Source: Rhodobacteraceae bacterium Alg231-30 (GTDB taxonomy: Bacteria; Pseudomonadota; Alphaproteobacteria; Rhodobacterales; Rhodobacteraceae). Taken from it: a stretch of DNA of 64,000 nucleotides. This document shows, piece by piece, positions 27,178 to 36,210 of the stretch. Where the stretch lies: the NCBI GenBank assembly GCA_900143615.1, contig FREU01000002.1:600663-664662 (forward strand), given 5' to 3'. Under the pieces are notes generated by a model, which saw only the letters and a list, made by a program, of their open reading frames with translations, was not told where the DNA came from and searched no databases. Position 1 is the first letter of the stretch. Each line of letters opens with the position of its first letter. Position numbers and translations under genes: made by a program.

Positions 27178-28400
27178 TCCAAATCCTCACTGCCATCAAG
27201 AAGCTCATTGGACTTCTGGATAACTCTATTAGAAACATCGGCAGCTTCGGCGATCGCTAACCAGCCGCCATGAGCCATAGCCGCAACCTTTTCTGCTGCA
27301 GTCAAACGCGACACGGCGTTGGTTAGCGTCTCGAGGTCCTTCACTACGATAGCCGCGTCCATACGCATCAACCGATCATAGCTTTCCTTAAACTGCTGCA
27401 TGTTAGGCCCATGTATTACCGCTGACCCCAAACCAGCCGCCACGAGAGGATCACGCCCCCCGTGGCCATTTGCCAACGATGAACCAACAAAGCTTATAGG
27501 AGCAATTCGGTACCAAAGACCAAGCTCTTGGGGACCCTCGGTCACGACAATCTGAGTATTGTCGTCTGGAATCTCACCATCCTCCCAAAACGCAGCGCGC
27601 CAATGTTGTTGCGCAATCATATCGGAGAAATTTTTTGCGACACTTCCTTGGGCGGGCACAACCACCAGCACCATACGGTGCGAAACCCGCAACACCTTGC
27701 GAAAGGCATCCAGCACGATGGGTAATTCACTCAACTGCAGGTGTGCTGCGACCCATACAGGACGCCCTGCGAAAGAGGTTCTCAGTTCCTCAAGGTCAGA
27801 GTCATTACAAGGCAGCACCGGGGCATCATCGCTGAGCCTCCCATTGGTCTGGATGACTTTGGCCGCGTCTGGAATCAATCTTTGCAATCGAGTTTTTGCC
27901 TCATCACTCACCGCAAAAATACTCGAAAACAGACTTAGCGAACCCCGAATAGGCTCCGGCCCGATCAATGGCAGTCGGCGGTGATCCAAAACCGGCACAT
28001 CAACCTCGATGAGCAGGCAGGGAATGCTGCGACGATGCGTTTCCACAATAAGCGCAGGCCTTAGGCCCGACCCCACCCAAATCAGCAATTCAGGCCGCCA
28101 ATGGATCAAAAAAGCAATTGCGTCGTCGGGGTTTTCTGTAGGGCATTCTTGCCAAATAACATTTTCCGGCAAGTCACTAAGTTTGGGGATGCCAGGAATC
28201 GTTGTGAGCAAAACCGTTGCCCCATCTCGAGACTCGGCAAGCCTTTGTCCAAAATGAATGAGCTGGCGCGCTCGGTCTGGTTCAGAACAATGCAACCAAA
28301 TCAGCGCCCCCGGCGGGCGGGGATGCGTGAAAGGTGTCTGGCTTGGTGCCTGACGTTTTGCAAAAGCCAGATAAGCGGAGAGGCTGAGCGTGCCCGGCAT
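27174..28400 (-). CDS. waaA: 3-deoxy-D-manno-octulosonic acid transferase
   Basis: Kdo transferase (GT30-type), 408 aa, that adds Kdo to lipid IVA. The N-terminal glycosyl-acceptor domain includes [13 protein letters not shown] and the [10 protein letters not shown] segment; the C-terminal GT-B half contains [20 protein letters not shown], the conserved donor-binding region (usually GGHNPLEPA in enterics). The sequence is more divergent than E. coli WaaA but of comparable size and in the expected operon with lpxK. Confidence 0.9.
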   Translation of the reverse strand: MPGTLSLSAYLAFAKRQAPSQTPFTHPRPPGALIWLHCSEPDRARQLIHFGQRLAESRDGATVLLTTIPGIPKLSDLPENVIWQECPTENPDDAIAFLIHWRPELLIWVGSGLRPALIVETHRRSIPCLLIEVDVPVLDHRRLPLIGPEPIRGSLSLFSSIFAVSDEAKTRLQRLIPDAAKVIQTNGRLSDDAPVLPCNDSDLEELRTSFAGRPVWVAAHLQLSELPIVLDAFRKVLRVSHRMVLVVVPAQGSVAKNFSDMIAQQHWRAAFWEDGEIPDDNTQIVVTEGPQELGLWYRIAPISFVGSSLANGHGGRDPLVAAGLGSAVIHGPNMQQFKESYDRLMRMDAAIVVKDLETLTNAVSRLTAAEKVAAMAHGGWLAIAEAADVSNRVIQKSNELLDGSEDLE

Positions 28401-28409
28401 TCTTGGGTT

Positions 28410-28652
28410 TTACCCAAGCTCTTCTGTCGAGGAGGCGGCGGCTTCTTCGTCGCGCAGACGATGCAAATGCGCAATGAAGTACCGCATATGCGCGTTGTCG
28501 ACGGTCTTTTGGGCCTCAGCCTTCCACGCATCAAAAGCAGTGTCGTAGTCAGGGAAAATTCCAACAACATGAATGTCGTCCACATTCTTGAAGGCGTTTT
28601 TGGTTGGGTCGATTAGTTCTCCACCAAAGACGAGGTGCAAACGCTGTGTCAT
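28410..28652 (-). CDS. DUF4170 protein
   Basis: Small cytosolic protein of 80 aa: MTQRLHLVFGGELIDP at the N-terminus and VVGIFPDYDTAFDAWKAEAQ in the middle, the pattern of DUF4170, a family largely restricted to Alphaproteobacteria and usually next to lipid A genes. The start at 28652 has AGGAG seven bases upstream. Nine bases separate it from waaA, so it leads the lipid A operon. Its biochemical role is unknown. Confidence 0.85.
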   Translation of the reverse strand: MTQRLHLVFGGELIDPTKNAFKNVDDIHVVGIFPDYDTAFDAWKAEAQKTVDNAHMRYFIAHLHRLRDEEAAASSTEELG

Positions 28653-28798
28653 TGGGCGACTCCTATGCAATGCGAATTTCCGGCAACCTAAGCCTGTTGG
28701 TCTGCGGTCTCAAGAGCAGAGGTGAAACATCCGTATCCGTTATTGACGCAAGCGCCCCTGTCAGGCAACCACATGCAAAGACAAAAGGACTCTCCGAA

Positions 28799-29536
28799 AT
28801 GAAACCTTTCCTGATCTTGCAACTGCGCCCTGAAACCGAAGCATCAGATGATGAGTTCGCGGCGATTTTGCGCAAAAGCGATTTGGCAGCAGAGAATGTG
28901 CATCGGATCAGATTGGATTGTGAGGCACTACCTGAGGATTTAGCGCTCGACGATTATGCAGGTGTCATTGTCGGTGGCGGCCCCGGTTGTGTCAGCGACG
29001 CACCGGAAGATAAATCCGACGTAGAAGCACGGATCGAAACGGCCGTGCTTTCCTTGATGCCAGAAATCACCAAACGCGATTTTCCGTTTCTCGGCTGTTG
29101 TTACGGAATAGGTATTTTGGGTCATCATTTAGCCCGTGCCGTCAGCAAGGCACGTTTCTCAGAAGACGTGGGTGCGGCGGATTGCACCGTGACCGAAGAG
29201 GGACGCACCGATGCATTGCTTCAGGACATTCCTGACCGGTTTGGGGCATTTGTTGGCCACAAAGAGGCGCTTCAAGAACTCCCTGACGGATGCACGCATC
29301 TGGTCAGCTCACCAACCTGCCCCTATCAAATGATCCGGTTTGGGCAAAACGTTTATGCCACGCAATTTCATCCTGAGGCAGATAGCGATGGATTTGAGCT
29401 GCGCATCAACATCTACAAGCACAAAGGCTACTTTCCGCCCGAAGAAGCCGAGACCTTGGTTGCGATGTGCCGCGCTGCTGACGTGCATGCACCGGAGAGT
29501 ATTTTGCGGAATTTTGTCCGTAAATACAGCGGTTAA
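28799..29536 (+). CDS. class I glutamine amidotransferase-like protein
   Basis: 245-aa stand-alone amidotransferase-domain protein of the GMP-synthase-like group (GATase1). The oxyanion loop is VGGGPGCVS, the nucleophile cysteine is in PFLGCCYGIGILG, and the catalytic His/Glu is ATQFHPEAD. Such proteins act on glutamine or gamma-glutamyl compounds; the real substrate is unknown. The ATG at 28799 has an AAAGGAC site; the long open frame before it overlaps the divergent DUF4170 gene. Its TAA shares the palindromic TTAA (29533-29536) with the stop codon of convergent cysQ. Confidence 0.88.
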   Translation: MKPFLILQLRPETEASDDEFAAILRKSDLAAENVHRIRLDCEALPEDLALDDYAGVIVGGGPGCVSDAPEDKSDVEARIETAVLSLMPEITKRDFPFLGCCYGIGILGHHLARAVSKARFSEDVGAADCTVTEEGRTDALLQDIPDRFGAFVGHKEALQELPDGCTHLVSSPTCPYQMIRFGQNVYATQFHPEADSDGFELRINIYKHKGYFPPEEAETLVAMCRAADVHAPESILRNFVRKYSG

Positions 29537-30312
29537 ACCGGGGTCAGCTCTGCGCAGAGCGCTTGCCAAACCATGGTATTTGCGGCCACGACACCTGATA
29601 GCCGGGGATCTGCGTTATTAAACCGAAGTGGCGCTCCAGTGCGGTCCGATGCAGCCCCATGGGCTTCGCGCACGATCAAATCTCCCGCCGCAATGTCCCA
29701 CTCCCATGTTGGGCGCAGTGTCAGCATAGCGTCGAAGCGTCCTTCGGCAACAAGCGCCATCCGATACGCCAATGAAGGGCGGTAGCTTTTATCAATATCT
29801 GGCGGCGCTAATTTCCAATGGCGCGGCTCCATCACTGGGCGCGCGGCAAGAACTTTAGCACCTTTCAATTTCACCTGTTGGCTCGTCGAAATGGTTTTCC
29901 CGTTCAAAAAAGCGCCACGGCCCTTTGACGCGGTATAGAGTTTGTCCAAAAGCGGAAGATAGATCACCGCTGCAGTCACTTCACCCTCAGTTGCTATGGC
30001 TAAGGAGTGCGCCCAAGTTTTTGAACCATCGATAAAACTACGCGTGCCATCAATTGGATCGATGATAAAAACCTGATGAACGGAGAGCCGGTCGCTTCCA
30101 TCCAAAGATTCTTCGCTGAGCCATCCATAATCCGGACGCGCGCTGCGAAGGCGCGCTTCGAGCATATCGTTCACGGCCAAATCAGCTTCGGTTACTGGCC
30201 CTGCATCTTCTGGTTTATTCCAGGCCTTTGCTTCCGGCCCGGTAAAACTGGTCGCAATGCGCCCAGCTTCCCGCGCGGCGTCAATCAAAAGGTCGAGGTC
30301 AGTTTCCGGCAA
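29533..30312 (-). CDS. cysQ: 3'(2'),5'-bisphosphate nucleotidase CysQ-like
   Basis: Mg-dependent phosphatase of the inositol monophosphatase superfamily, 259 aa, which in the CysQ branch degrades PAP left from sulfate assimilation. Metal-site motifs: GPVTEADLAVN, WLSEESLD, IDPIDGTRSFIDG and the C-terminal WEWDIAAGDLIVREAHG. The start is TTG at 30312 with AAGGGA seven bases upstream; it overlaps pmbA by 14 bp. An inositol-1-phosphatase role cannot be excluded from sequence. Confidence 0.88.
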   Translation of the reverse strand: MPETDLDLLIDAAREAGRIATSFTGPEAKAWNKPEDAGPVTEADLAVNDMLEARLRSARPDYGWLSEESLDGSDRLSVHQVFIIDPIDGTRSFIDGSKTWAHSLAIATEGEVTAAVIYLPLLDKLYTASKGRGAFLNGKTISTSQQVKLKGAKVLAARPVMEPRHWKLAPPDIDKSYRPSLAYRMALVAEGRFDAMLTLRPTWEWDIAAGDLIVREAHGAASDRTGAPLRFNNADPRLSGVVAANTMVWQALCAELTPV

Positions 30313-31645
30313 GGGTCATCCCTTCGACCAAGAGCGAAGGCACAACGCGTGAAAGATGTGTGCGCGCATCGTTGCCAGGTACAAGGTTGCGCAACATATC
30401 ATTCAAATTACCCGCGATGGTGCATTCATTCACCGGATAGGCGATTTCGCCATTTTCCACCCAAAAGCCTGCTGCCCCACGGGAATAGTCGCCAGTGTTT
30501 GGATTGATGGTGGAGCCAATCAGCGACGTCACCAACAGGCCGTTGCCCATTTCTTTGAGCAAACCTTCGCGGTTGTGTGTGCCCTGTGTGATTGCAAGGT
30601 TCCAATTACTTGGCGACGGCGGCGAGGACACGCCACGCGCAGCATTGGCTGTTGTGGTCAAACCAAGTTTTCGGGCCGTGGCAAGATCCAATGTCCAGCC
30701 GGTCAACACGCCATCTTCGACGATGACACGGCGTTGGGTCGGCAAACCTTCGGCATCAAAAGGACGAGACCCAGACACACGCGCACGGTGAGGATCTTCG
30801 ATCAAGGACAGCTCTTTGGGTAAAACCTGCTCTCCCAAACGCTCTCGCAACCAGCTTGATCCACGGGCAATAGAAGAGCCGTTTGCAGCGGCGACAAGGT
30901 GGCCAATCAGAGAAGACGAGATGCGTTCGTCAAACATCACCGGATAGGCGCCGGTATTGGGCTTTCGGGCATTCAAACGCTCTACCGCTCGCTGTCCGGC
31001 CTGCGTGCCAATGTCCTGTGCTGCGCGTAGGTCTCTTTGATAAATGCGCCCATCGCCATCGTGGTCGCGTTCCATTTGCGCTCCGCTACCGGCGATAGCC
31101 GTGCAATAGGTGGCGCGGCTGGTGCGGTCATACCCGCCGGAAAACCCGTTAGAAGCTGCAAGATGTACAGAGGTGCGGCTATAGCCTGCCGTGGCGGACT
31201 GAACTTGCGACACACCTTCAACAGCCAGAGCCGCAGATTCAGCTTGTTGCGCGTCGTCTTGCAATGCCGCGGGCTGTGGCTCGGCACTTGGGTCGCACAA
31301 CTCAAAGCTATCGATATCAAAGCCCTGAATGATCATGTCGGGATCAGCGAGGCCGATAAAGGGATCTTGCGGTGCTTCGCGCGCCATAGCGACCGCGCGT
31401 TCTGCCATATTGCGTATCGACTCGGGCTGCGCATCAGAGATCGACACATTGGCCTGCCTCTGCCCGACAAACACCCGCAAACCCAAATCCATCCCCTCAG
31501 AGCGCTCTGCCTGTTCCAACGCGCCGTCACGCACCTCGATTGAGAGCGAAGTGCCTTGTATGACCATTGCATCGGCGGCGTCGGCGCCTGCCTTTTGCGC
31601 GGCTTCAAGAAGGTGATGTGAGAGAGTTTGGATATCGTGTGGCAT
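30299..31645 (-). CDS. pmbA: TldD/PmbA family metalloprotease (TldE-like)
   Basis: 448-aa cytosolic protein of the modulator-of-gyrase family. TldE/PmbA is the partner of TldD in a heterodimeric metalloprotease that trims unfolded peptides, antitoxin CcdA and RiPP leaders; the PmbA subunit itself lacks the HExxH motif, and none is seen here. Recognisable parts are EVRDGALEQAERSEG at the N-terminus and GSTINPNTGDYSRGAAGFWVENGEI near the C-terminus. No tldD gene lies in this window. Upstream of and overlapping cysQ. Confidence 0.92.
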   Translation of the reverse strand: MPHDIQTLSHHLLEAAQKAGADAADAMVIQGTSLSIEVRDGALEQAERSEGMDLGLRVFVGQRQANVSISDAQPESIRNMAERAVAMAREAPQDPFIGLADPDMIIQGFDIDSFELCDPSAEPQPAALQDDAQQAESAALAVEGVSQVQSATAGYSRTSVHLAASNGFSGGYDRTSRATYCTAIAGSGAQMERDHDGDGRIYQRDLRAAQDIGTQAGQRAVERLNARKPNTGAYPVMFDERISSSLIGHLVAAANGSSIARGSSWLRERLGEQVLPKELSLIEDPHRARVSGSRPFDAEGLPTQRRVIVEDGVLTGWTLDLATARKLGLTTTANAARGVSSPPSPSNWNLAITQGTHNREGLLKEMGNGLLVTSLIGSTINPNTGDYSRGAAGFWVENGEIAYPVNECTIAGNLNDMLRNLVPGNDARTHLSRVVPSLLVEGMTLAGN

Positions 31646-31714
31646 GGGGCCTCGGCTGTCTGTTTCATTTCAGGTAGACTGCGCCACGCGACGAAGCAAG
31701 CGCGCGTTATGCAA

Positions 31715-31739
31715 AAGGGGCCGCAAATCGCGACCCCTT
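31715..31739 (-). terminator. terminator of the DUF2125 gene
   Basis: On the minus strand, a stem starting AAGGGG and closing with CCCCTT (nine of ten pairs, one mismatch, five-base loop) followed by TTGC, 27 bp after the DUF2125 stop. Confidence 0.75.
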
Positions 31740-31765
31740 CAAGTATTTCCGCAACTGGCTTGAGG

Positions 31766-33271
31766 TTACTTCAAACGCTGCCCGTTCGCCAGAACGTGAC
31801 CTTGTTCGTTGACTTCGATTTTCGAATTCAGCTCATCAGGTCCGGCGCCGGGCACCGAGAACATGCTCATCATCATACGTGCGCCCATCGCTTGCTCTTC
31901 GGGCAAAAGCCCCATTTGAACCAGCTTATCCATCAGTCCGTTCACGCCCAAAATCTTGACATCCAACGCGCCTTCGGGACGGGGGAAGCCATCAAAAGAT
32001 ACCATGTCAGTGTTATCAAAAGTGAAATCACCCACACCGGATACAGTTGCTCCAGCGACGTCCAATTGCAGGTTCTTAAGCGTCAGTGCATTCAACTCAC
32101 CAGGAACTTCGGTGGTGTTTTCATCCAGCGTCATCAGGTTGGTAAACACGGTTGCCTTGCCGACCAAATCTACGACTAATGTGGCTGGATCATGTGGCAG
32201 CACCTGACCGGGATCAAACATGCCCCAAATCAGTTCAGACACGCCCAGATCAACCAGCTTGAGGTTCATGGCGAGGTCCTGAGGTGCATCACCTGACGCC
32301 AGCGGCAATTGGATGCCATAGCCAAATTCGCCCATTGAAACGTCAATCGGCAGTGGGATGTCAGGACCCATCGCATTCATCTGAACATCTGTGACCGACC
32401 CATTATAAGCCATGACGCTGCCGTTCATTTCCAATGCCATGGAACCTGCGCCAGAAGACGCGCTCACAGCTCCAGGCGCCCCTTGCTCAATGAAATTGAG
32501 AGAAAAGTCAGATCCTTGCATCGTGTATGTGCCGTTGATATCAAAGCCGGCCTCAAACATCGCCGTTGGATCATCGCCATAGTCGCCTTGTGGGATCACG
32601 CCGGTCGCATCACCTTCAAGCCCCGTGACGCTACCTTTTAGGTCAATGGAACCGCTGCCGGCAGGGTCTTCGCCTTTGACAAGATAACTCAGGCTATCAA
32701 CGCTCATTTTCTGCTCGGTGGTGATGACATCGCCCATCGCCATCCGCGAGCGCCCCAAAATACCATCCATCACCATGCTGACATCAAAGTCCGGCAGAGC
32801 TTCACCATCTACCACCAATTTGGCAAGCGCTGCGGTCATTTGTGTGGCGTTGTACGTGTAGGTCATTTCCTCGGGCGTGCCGGACACCACCATGCTCATG
32901 CCGGTGTGACCGATCATGACTTCGGCGTCGACGTCTTCGCCTTCAGCATTTGCCAGAATGCGCATAGGCATCTCGTTGGGCATCACAACATCAACGGTGC
33001 CGTCGCCGTTTTCAACAAACTGCATCTCACCAAAAGAGATCGAAACCGATCCTTCCTCTTCCGGCATGGCGACATTCATAATCAGATCTCTAACTGTCAG
33101 AGTGTTGCCATCTTCTTGTTCTGTCGCGGTAATTTCATTTCCCATACCGGCGAGGTAATCGCGCCAGCTTTCCCATACGTCGCGTGCGCCGACATCTGCG
33201 AAAACCGGAGTTCCAAGGAACATCGCCGACATTACGCCCGCGCTAATAAATGTCTTTTGGTCAAAATGCAT
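31766..33271 (-). CDS. DUF2125 exported protein
   Basis: 501-aa periplasmic protein with a signal peptide (FISAGVMSAMFLGTPVFA-DV). The rest is long, acidic, beta-rich sequence with repeated GSVTD/LKGSVTG-type stretches, like the alphaproteobacterial DUF2125 family; function unknown, perhaps an envelope or lipid-related scaffold. The frame extends to 33340, but ATG 33271 has a strong GGGAAGG site. Monocistronic, with a terminator behind it. Confidence 0.78.
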   Translation of the reverse strand: MHFDQKTFISAGVMSAMFLGTPVFADVGARDVWESWRDYLAGMGNEITATEQEDGNTLTVRDLIMNVAMPEEEGSVSISFGEMQFVENGDGTVDVVMPNEMPMRILANAEGEDVDAEVMIGHTGMSMVVSGTPEEMTYTYNATQMTAALAKLVVDGEALPDFDVSMVMDGILGRSRMAMGDVITTEQKMSVDSLSYLVKGEDPAGSGSIDLKGSVTGLEGDATGVIPQGDYGDDPTAMFEAGFDINGTYTMQGSDFSLNFIEQGAPGAVSASSGAGSMALEMNGSVMAYNGSVTDVQMNAMGPDIPLPIDVSMGEFGYGIQLPLASGDAPQDLAMNLKLVDLGVSELIWGMFDPGQVLPHDPATLVVDLVGKATVFTNLMTLDENTTEVPGELNALTLKNLQLDVAGATVSGVGDFTFDNTDMVSFDGFPRPEGALDVKILGVNGLMDKLVQMGLLPEEQAMGARMMMSMFSVPGAGPDELNSKIEVNEQGHVLANGQRLK

Positions 33272-33406
33272 TGGGGTGCCTTCCCTTTCGAAATCGTTGT
33301 CGACAGCTTCCGCCTTAGGCTGCGCAGGGTCAAGTGGCAAGGGCTGGACCTGCGGCTTTGTGTTCTCTAAATCTTGGGCTGATAAGGGGCGCTTGGAGGG
33401 CGAAAA

Positions 33407-34159
33407 ATGTCAAATATCTCAGGAAAAACTGTATTAATAACAGGGGCTAGCCGAGGAATTGGTGAAAGCGCTGCGCGGGAATTTGCGCAAGCGGGGGCGA
33501 ATGTCGTGCTGACAGCCCGCAGCGGCGGTGCAATCGAGGCAATCGCTGCGGACATCGGATCGCAAGCATTGGCGGTCACTTGTGATGTTGCGGACAACAG
33601 CCAAGTGGTTGCGGCGGTGAATGCCGCAGTGGAGAAATTTGGCGGGCTGGACGTGCTAATCAACAACGCAGGCTTGATCGAGCCGATCTCGCATCTTGAC
33701 CAATCGGATCCGGAGAGCTGGGGTCAAGTGATTGATGTTAATGTAAAAGGTGTCTACTACGGGATGCGCGCTGCGATGCCTGTGATGGAAGCAGCAGGCG
33801 GTGGATCAATCCTGACGATCAGCTCGGGGGCGGCGCATGGGCCTGTTGAAGCGTGGAGCCATTACTGTGCCTCCAAGGCGGCGGTGAATATGCTGACGCG
33901 CTGTGTAGATAAAGAGGCCCGCGAAAAGGGCATTCGCGCTATTGGCCTGTCTCCGGGGACGGTTGCGACACAGATGCAACGTGATATCAAAGCCAGCGGC
34001 ATAAACCCTGTGAGCAAGCTCGACTGGTCCGATCATGTCCCACCCGAATGGCCCGCGAAATGTCTGATGTGGATGTGTGAACCCGAGGCGGATGCATGGT
34101 TGGGGGATGAAATTTCCCTGCGAGATGAAGGCATTAGAAAGGCCGTTGGTCTGATATGA
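33407..34159 (+). CDS. short-chain dehydrogenase/reductase
   Basis: Classical SDR, 250 aa. The cofactor-binding TGASRGIGESA is at residues 12-22, NNAGLIEP follows, the catalytic serine is in ISSGAAHG, and the Tyr-Lys pair is YCASK. An Arg after the second strand (LTARSGG) suggests NADP(H). It overlaps the following crotonase-fold gene by 4 bp, so both probably act on related acyl or keto substrates; the substrate itself is not readable. GGAGGG ribosome site. Confidence 0.9.
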   Translation: MSNISGKTVLITGASRGIGESAAREFAQAGANVVLTARSGGAIEAIAADIGSQALAVTCDVADNSQVVAAVNAAVEKFGGLDVLINNAGLIEPISHLDQSDPESWGQVIDVNVKGVYYGMRAAMPVMEAAGGGSILTISSGAAHGPVEAWSHYCASKAAVNMLTRCVDKEAREKGIRAIGLSPGTVATQMQRDIKASGINPVSKLDWSDHVPPEWPAKCLMWMCEPEADAWLGDEISLRDEGIRKAVGLI

Positions 34160-34773
34160 TCGCGCTGGACAAACAGGATTCAGGGCTGTGGGTTGTGACA
34201 ATTGACCGCCCTGAAAAAGCCAACTCTCTCACGCTTGAGATGCTCACCAAATTGGCAGACATTGCCGAAGAGGCGCAGGATGCGCGGGCATTGATCCTGA
34301 CCGGTGTTGGCAAGGTGTTCTCTGCAGGCGCTGATCTGGAGGAAGCCCGTGCAGGGTTGGCGACCAATGCTGTCTGGGAGAGACTATCAGGAGCAATTGC
34401 CGCCTTGCCCGGACTCAGCATCGCCGCGCTCAATGGCACTTTGGCAGGCGGGGCTATGGGTATGGCCTTGGCGTGTGATTTGCGTCTAAGCGTTAGTAAT
34501 GCAAAGTTTTTCTATCCTGTGATGAAGCTTGGATTTCTGCCCCAGCCGTCCGATCCGACACGGATGGAGGCCTTGATCGGTCCGGCGCGCACCAAGCTCA
34601 TCCTTATGGGTGGACAAAAAATCACGGCGCAGGAAGCCTATCAGTTTGGATTGGTAGATCGCATCGTTGAGGGTGACAGCTTGCTGGAGGCCGCAATCGA
34701 CATCGCAACCGATACGATAGCGGCTAAAAGCGAGATCGCCAGTGGTATAAAACGCCTCTGTCAGCGCACTTAA
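34156..34773 (+). CDS. crotonase-fold protein, catalytic Glu missing
   Basis: 205-aa enoyl-CoA hydratase/isomerase superfamily member, shorter than the usual 255-265 because the C-terminal helices are cut short. The oxyanion-hole segments are present (FSAGADLEEA and LNGTLAGGAMGMALACD). The two glutamates of a hydratase are not: the place of the PEI motif reads YPVMKLGFLPQP, and the second Glu position in the following helix is a leucine (ARTKLILMG). Hydration is therefore doubtful; isomerase, hydrolase or a non-catalytic role is possible. Coupled to the SDR gene through ATGA. A copy of the 11-bp repeat follows its stop. Confidence 0.8.
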   Translation: MIALDKQDSGLWVVTIDRPEKANSLTLEMLTKLADIAEEAQDARALILTGVGKVFSAGADLEEARAGLATNAVWERLSGAIAALPGLSIAALNGTLAGGAMGMALACDLRLSVSNAKFFYPVMKLGFLPQPSDPTRMEALIGPARTKLILMGGQKITAQEAYQFGLVDRIVEGDSLLEAAIDIATDTIAAKSEIASGIKRLCQRT

Positions 34774-34782
34774 ACTGGCTCA

Positions 34783-34830
34783 AAAACCCTGTCTGTATCG
34801 CGTCGGTATTACGTCGGTATTGCGACGGTG
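34783..34830 (+). repeat. 11-bp-period repeat, copy 2
   Basis: Starts 9 bp after the crotonase-fold stop and ends 12 bp before the convergent TPR gene stop. It has the same structure and the same orientation relative to the upstream gene as the copy at 7794-7841: imperfect TCGGTATNNCG units with NN alternating between TA, CG and TG, flanked by AAAACCC on one side and ACGGTG on the other. Confidence 0.8.
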
Positions 34831-34842
34831 TCATTTTCGACC

Positions 34843-36114
34843 CTAAGACCAGCCCAAAAGGGGCGGTTTTGGTGCCAGAACAGGACGGCGCATTGCGAGG
34901 CTGCGGTGCGCTTCATCACTCAGGCCAAGCCGCAAAAGCACATTGACGTAGGCCAGCTCGAGAAGATCACGTTGCGCACGGCTGCCTCCCAACCGTTCGG
35001 TGGTCGCCAGAACCGGAGTCATCTCGGCCAAGGCCAATGACCAGTCCTCACGTGCAATGGCACCCCATGCTTTGGCCATGGGCTGCACCAAATCTCCGGC
35101 ATAGCCTTTGGCGGTTTCTATGATGTGCGCCAAGCGCGCGCCCTCACCCGCCATAGCGTGACTAAGCGCAGCATGCAGATCCGCAAAGCTCTGACCAGTG
35201 TTGGGGAAAAACTGCGCGGCATAATCGCTGAGCGCTGCCCAGCGCGCGGGATCAACTGTCTCCCCAGCCAAGGATGCACGATAATAGATCGCCGCCGTAT
35301 CGGTCAGCACATTGATTGGCAATCCGGTGGCCGCCCCCGGCGCAACGCCTGCGTCTACGGCCAGCCACATGGCGTCGGGATCATCATCATGCAGCGCCCA
35401 AAGGGCCTCGTGCCAACTAAGATGGCTATGGAGTACCGAGCGGTTGTCATACCCCGCCATCCAATCGCGCAGATAGGCCCTGCCCTGTTTCACTTCGCCA
35501 ATTTCATAGAGCGCGTGCGCCTTGAAGTGCGCGCCATTTGCATTGTGCGCATTTTGCGCCAGAGTTTTCTCCATCATTGGCAAAGACGCCTCGGCCTGTC
35601 CTGTTTCGCACAGCGACAACGCATGCATGGACGTCATCCACCAATCGTCGCCGTAATGGGGCAGCAGGGATTGGGTATAGGCCAAAAGATCGGCTTCGCG
35701 GCCGACTTTACCCGAAAATCCGATCAGCCCGAAAACATTGGTGCACAGTTGGGCAGCCATCGCATCGCGGGGGTATTCCAAGACATGCGCCTGCACTTGT
35801 TTGCGTGCGCCGACCGGATCACCGGACAATAATGCGACCATGGCAGAAATATGTGATTGCTCGCGCGGCGTGACGTTGGGCAGTGAGGCTGCGGTGGTGA
35901 TAGAGGCTTTGGCCGCGGCCATATCGCCAGACATCATCTGGGCGCGGGCTAGCCCCGCATGGGCCAGAGCAAAGTCGGGATCAGCCTCAACAGATTGAGC
36001 AAAGGCGTTTAGCCCCGCATATTGCCCCCCCAGAAAATGGCGCACGCCTTGATCATAAAATTCCCGTGCCTGATCCGAAGAGGTGGAAATTGCATTGTCG
36101 TAATTGTCCAGCAT
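34843..36114 (-). CDS. TPR protein, TTC38-like
   Basis: 423-aa, mostly helical protein resembling the tetratricopeptide repeat protein 38 family, which has no defined activity. Repeats are visible as A/G-L-A-R-A patterns: HFLGGQYAGLNAFAQSVEAD, ALAHAGLARAQMMSGD, then HALSLCETGQ and AHALYEIGEV. The motif HSHLSWHEALWALH in the middle is typical of this family. No signal peptide or membrane segment, so cytosolic. Monocistronic. Confidence 0.8.
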   Translation of the reverse strand: MLDNYDNAISTSSDQAREFYDQGVRHFLGGQYAGLNAFAQSVEADPDFALAHAGLARAQMMSGDMAAAKASITTAASLPNVTPREQSHISAMVALLSGDPVGARKQVQAHVLEYPRDAMAAQLCTNVFGLIGFSGKVGREADLLAYTQSLLPHYGDDWWMTSMHALSLCETGQAEASLPMMEKTLAQNAHNANGAHFKAHALYEIGEVKQGRAYLRDWMAGYDNRSVLHSHLSWHEALWALHDDDPDAMWLAVDAGVAPGAATGLPINVLTDTAAIYYRASLAGETVDPARWAALSDYAAQFFPNTGQSFADLHAALSHAMAGEGARLAHIIETAKGYAGDLVQPMAKAWGAIAREDWSLALAEMTPVLATTERLGGSRAQRDLLELAYVNVLLRLGLSDEAHRSLAMRRPVLAPKPPLLGWS

Positions 36115-36210
36115 TCCAAGGTGCTCCTGTGCGCGCGAAAACGGGAGCTTAGGGCATTCTCGGAAATTCTCAAAACGCGGGGGAGTGCCTGTGCGGGTTA
36201 GTCGATCGAG

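Noticed and set aside
35125..35832. 235-codon plus-strand frame over the TPR gene
   Set aside because: Antisense shadow of a well-formed TPR protein; Arg/His/Gly-rich with no motif.
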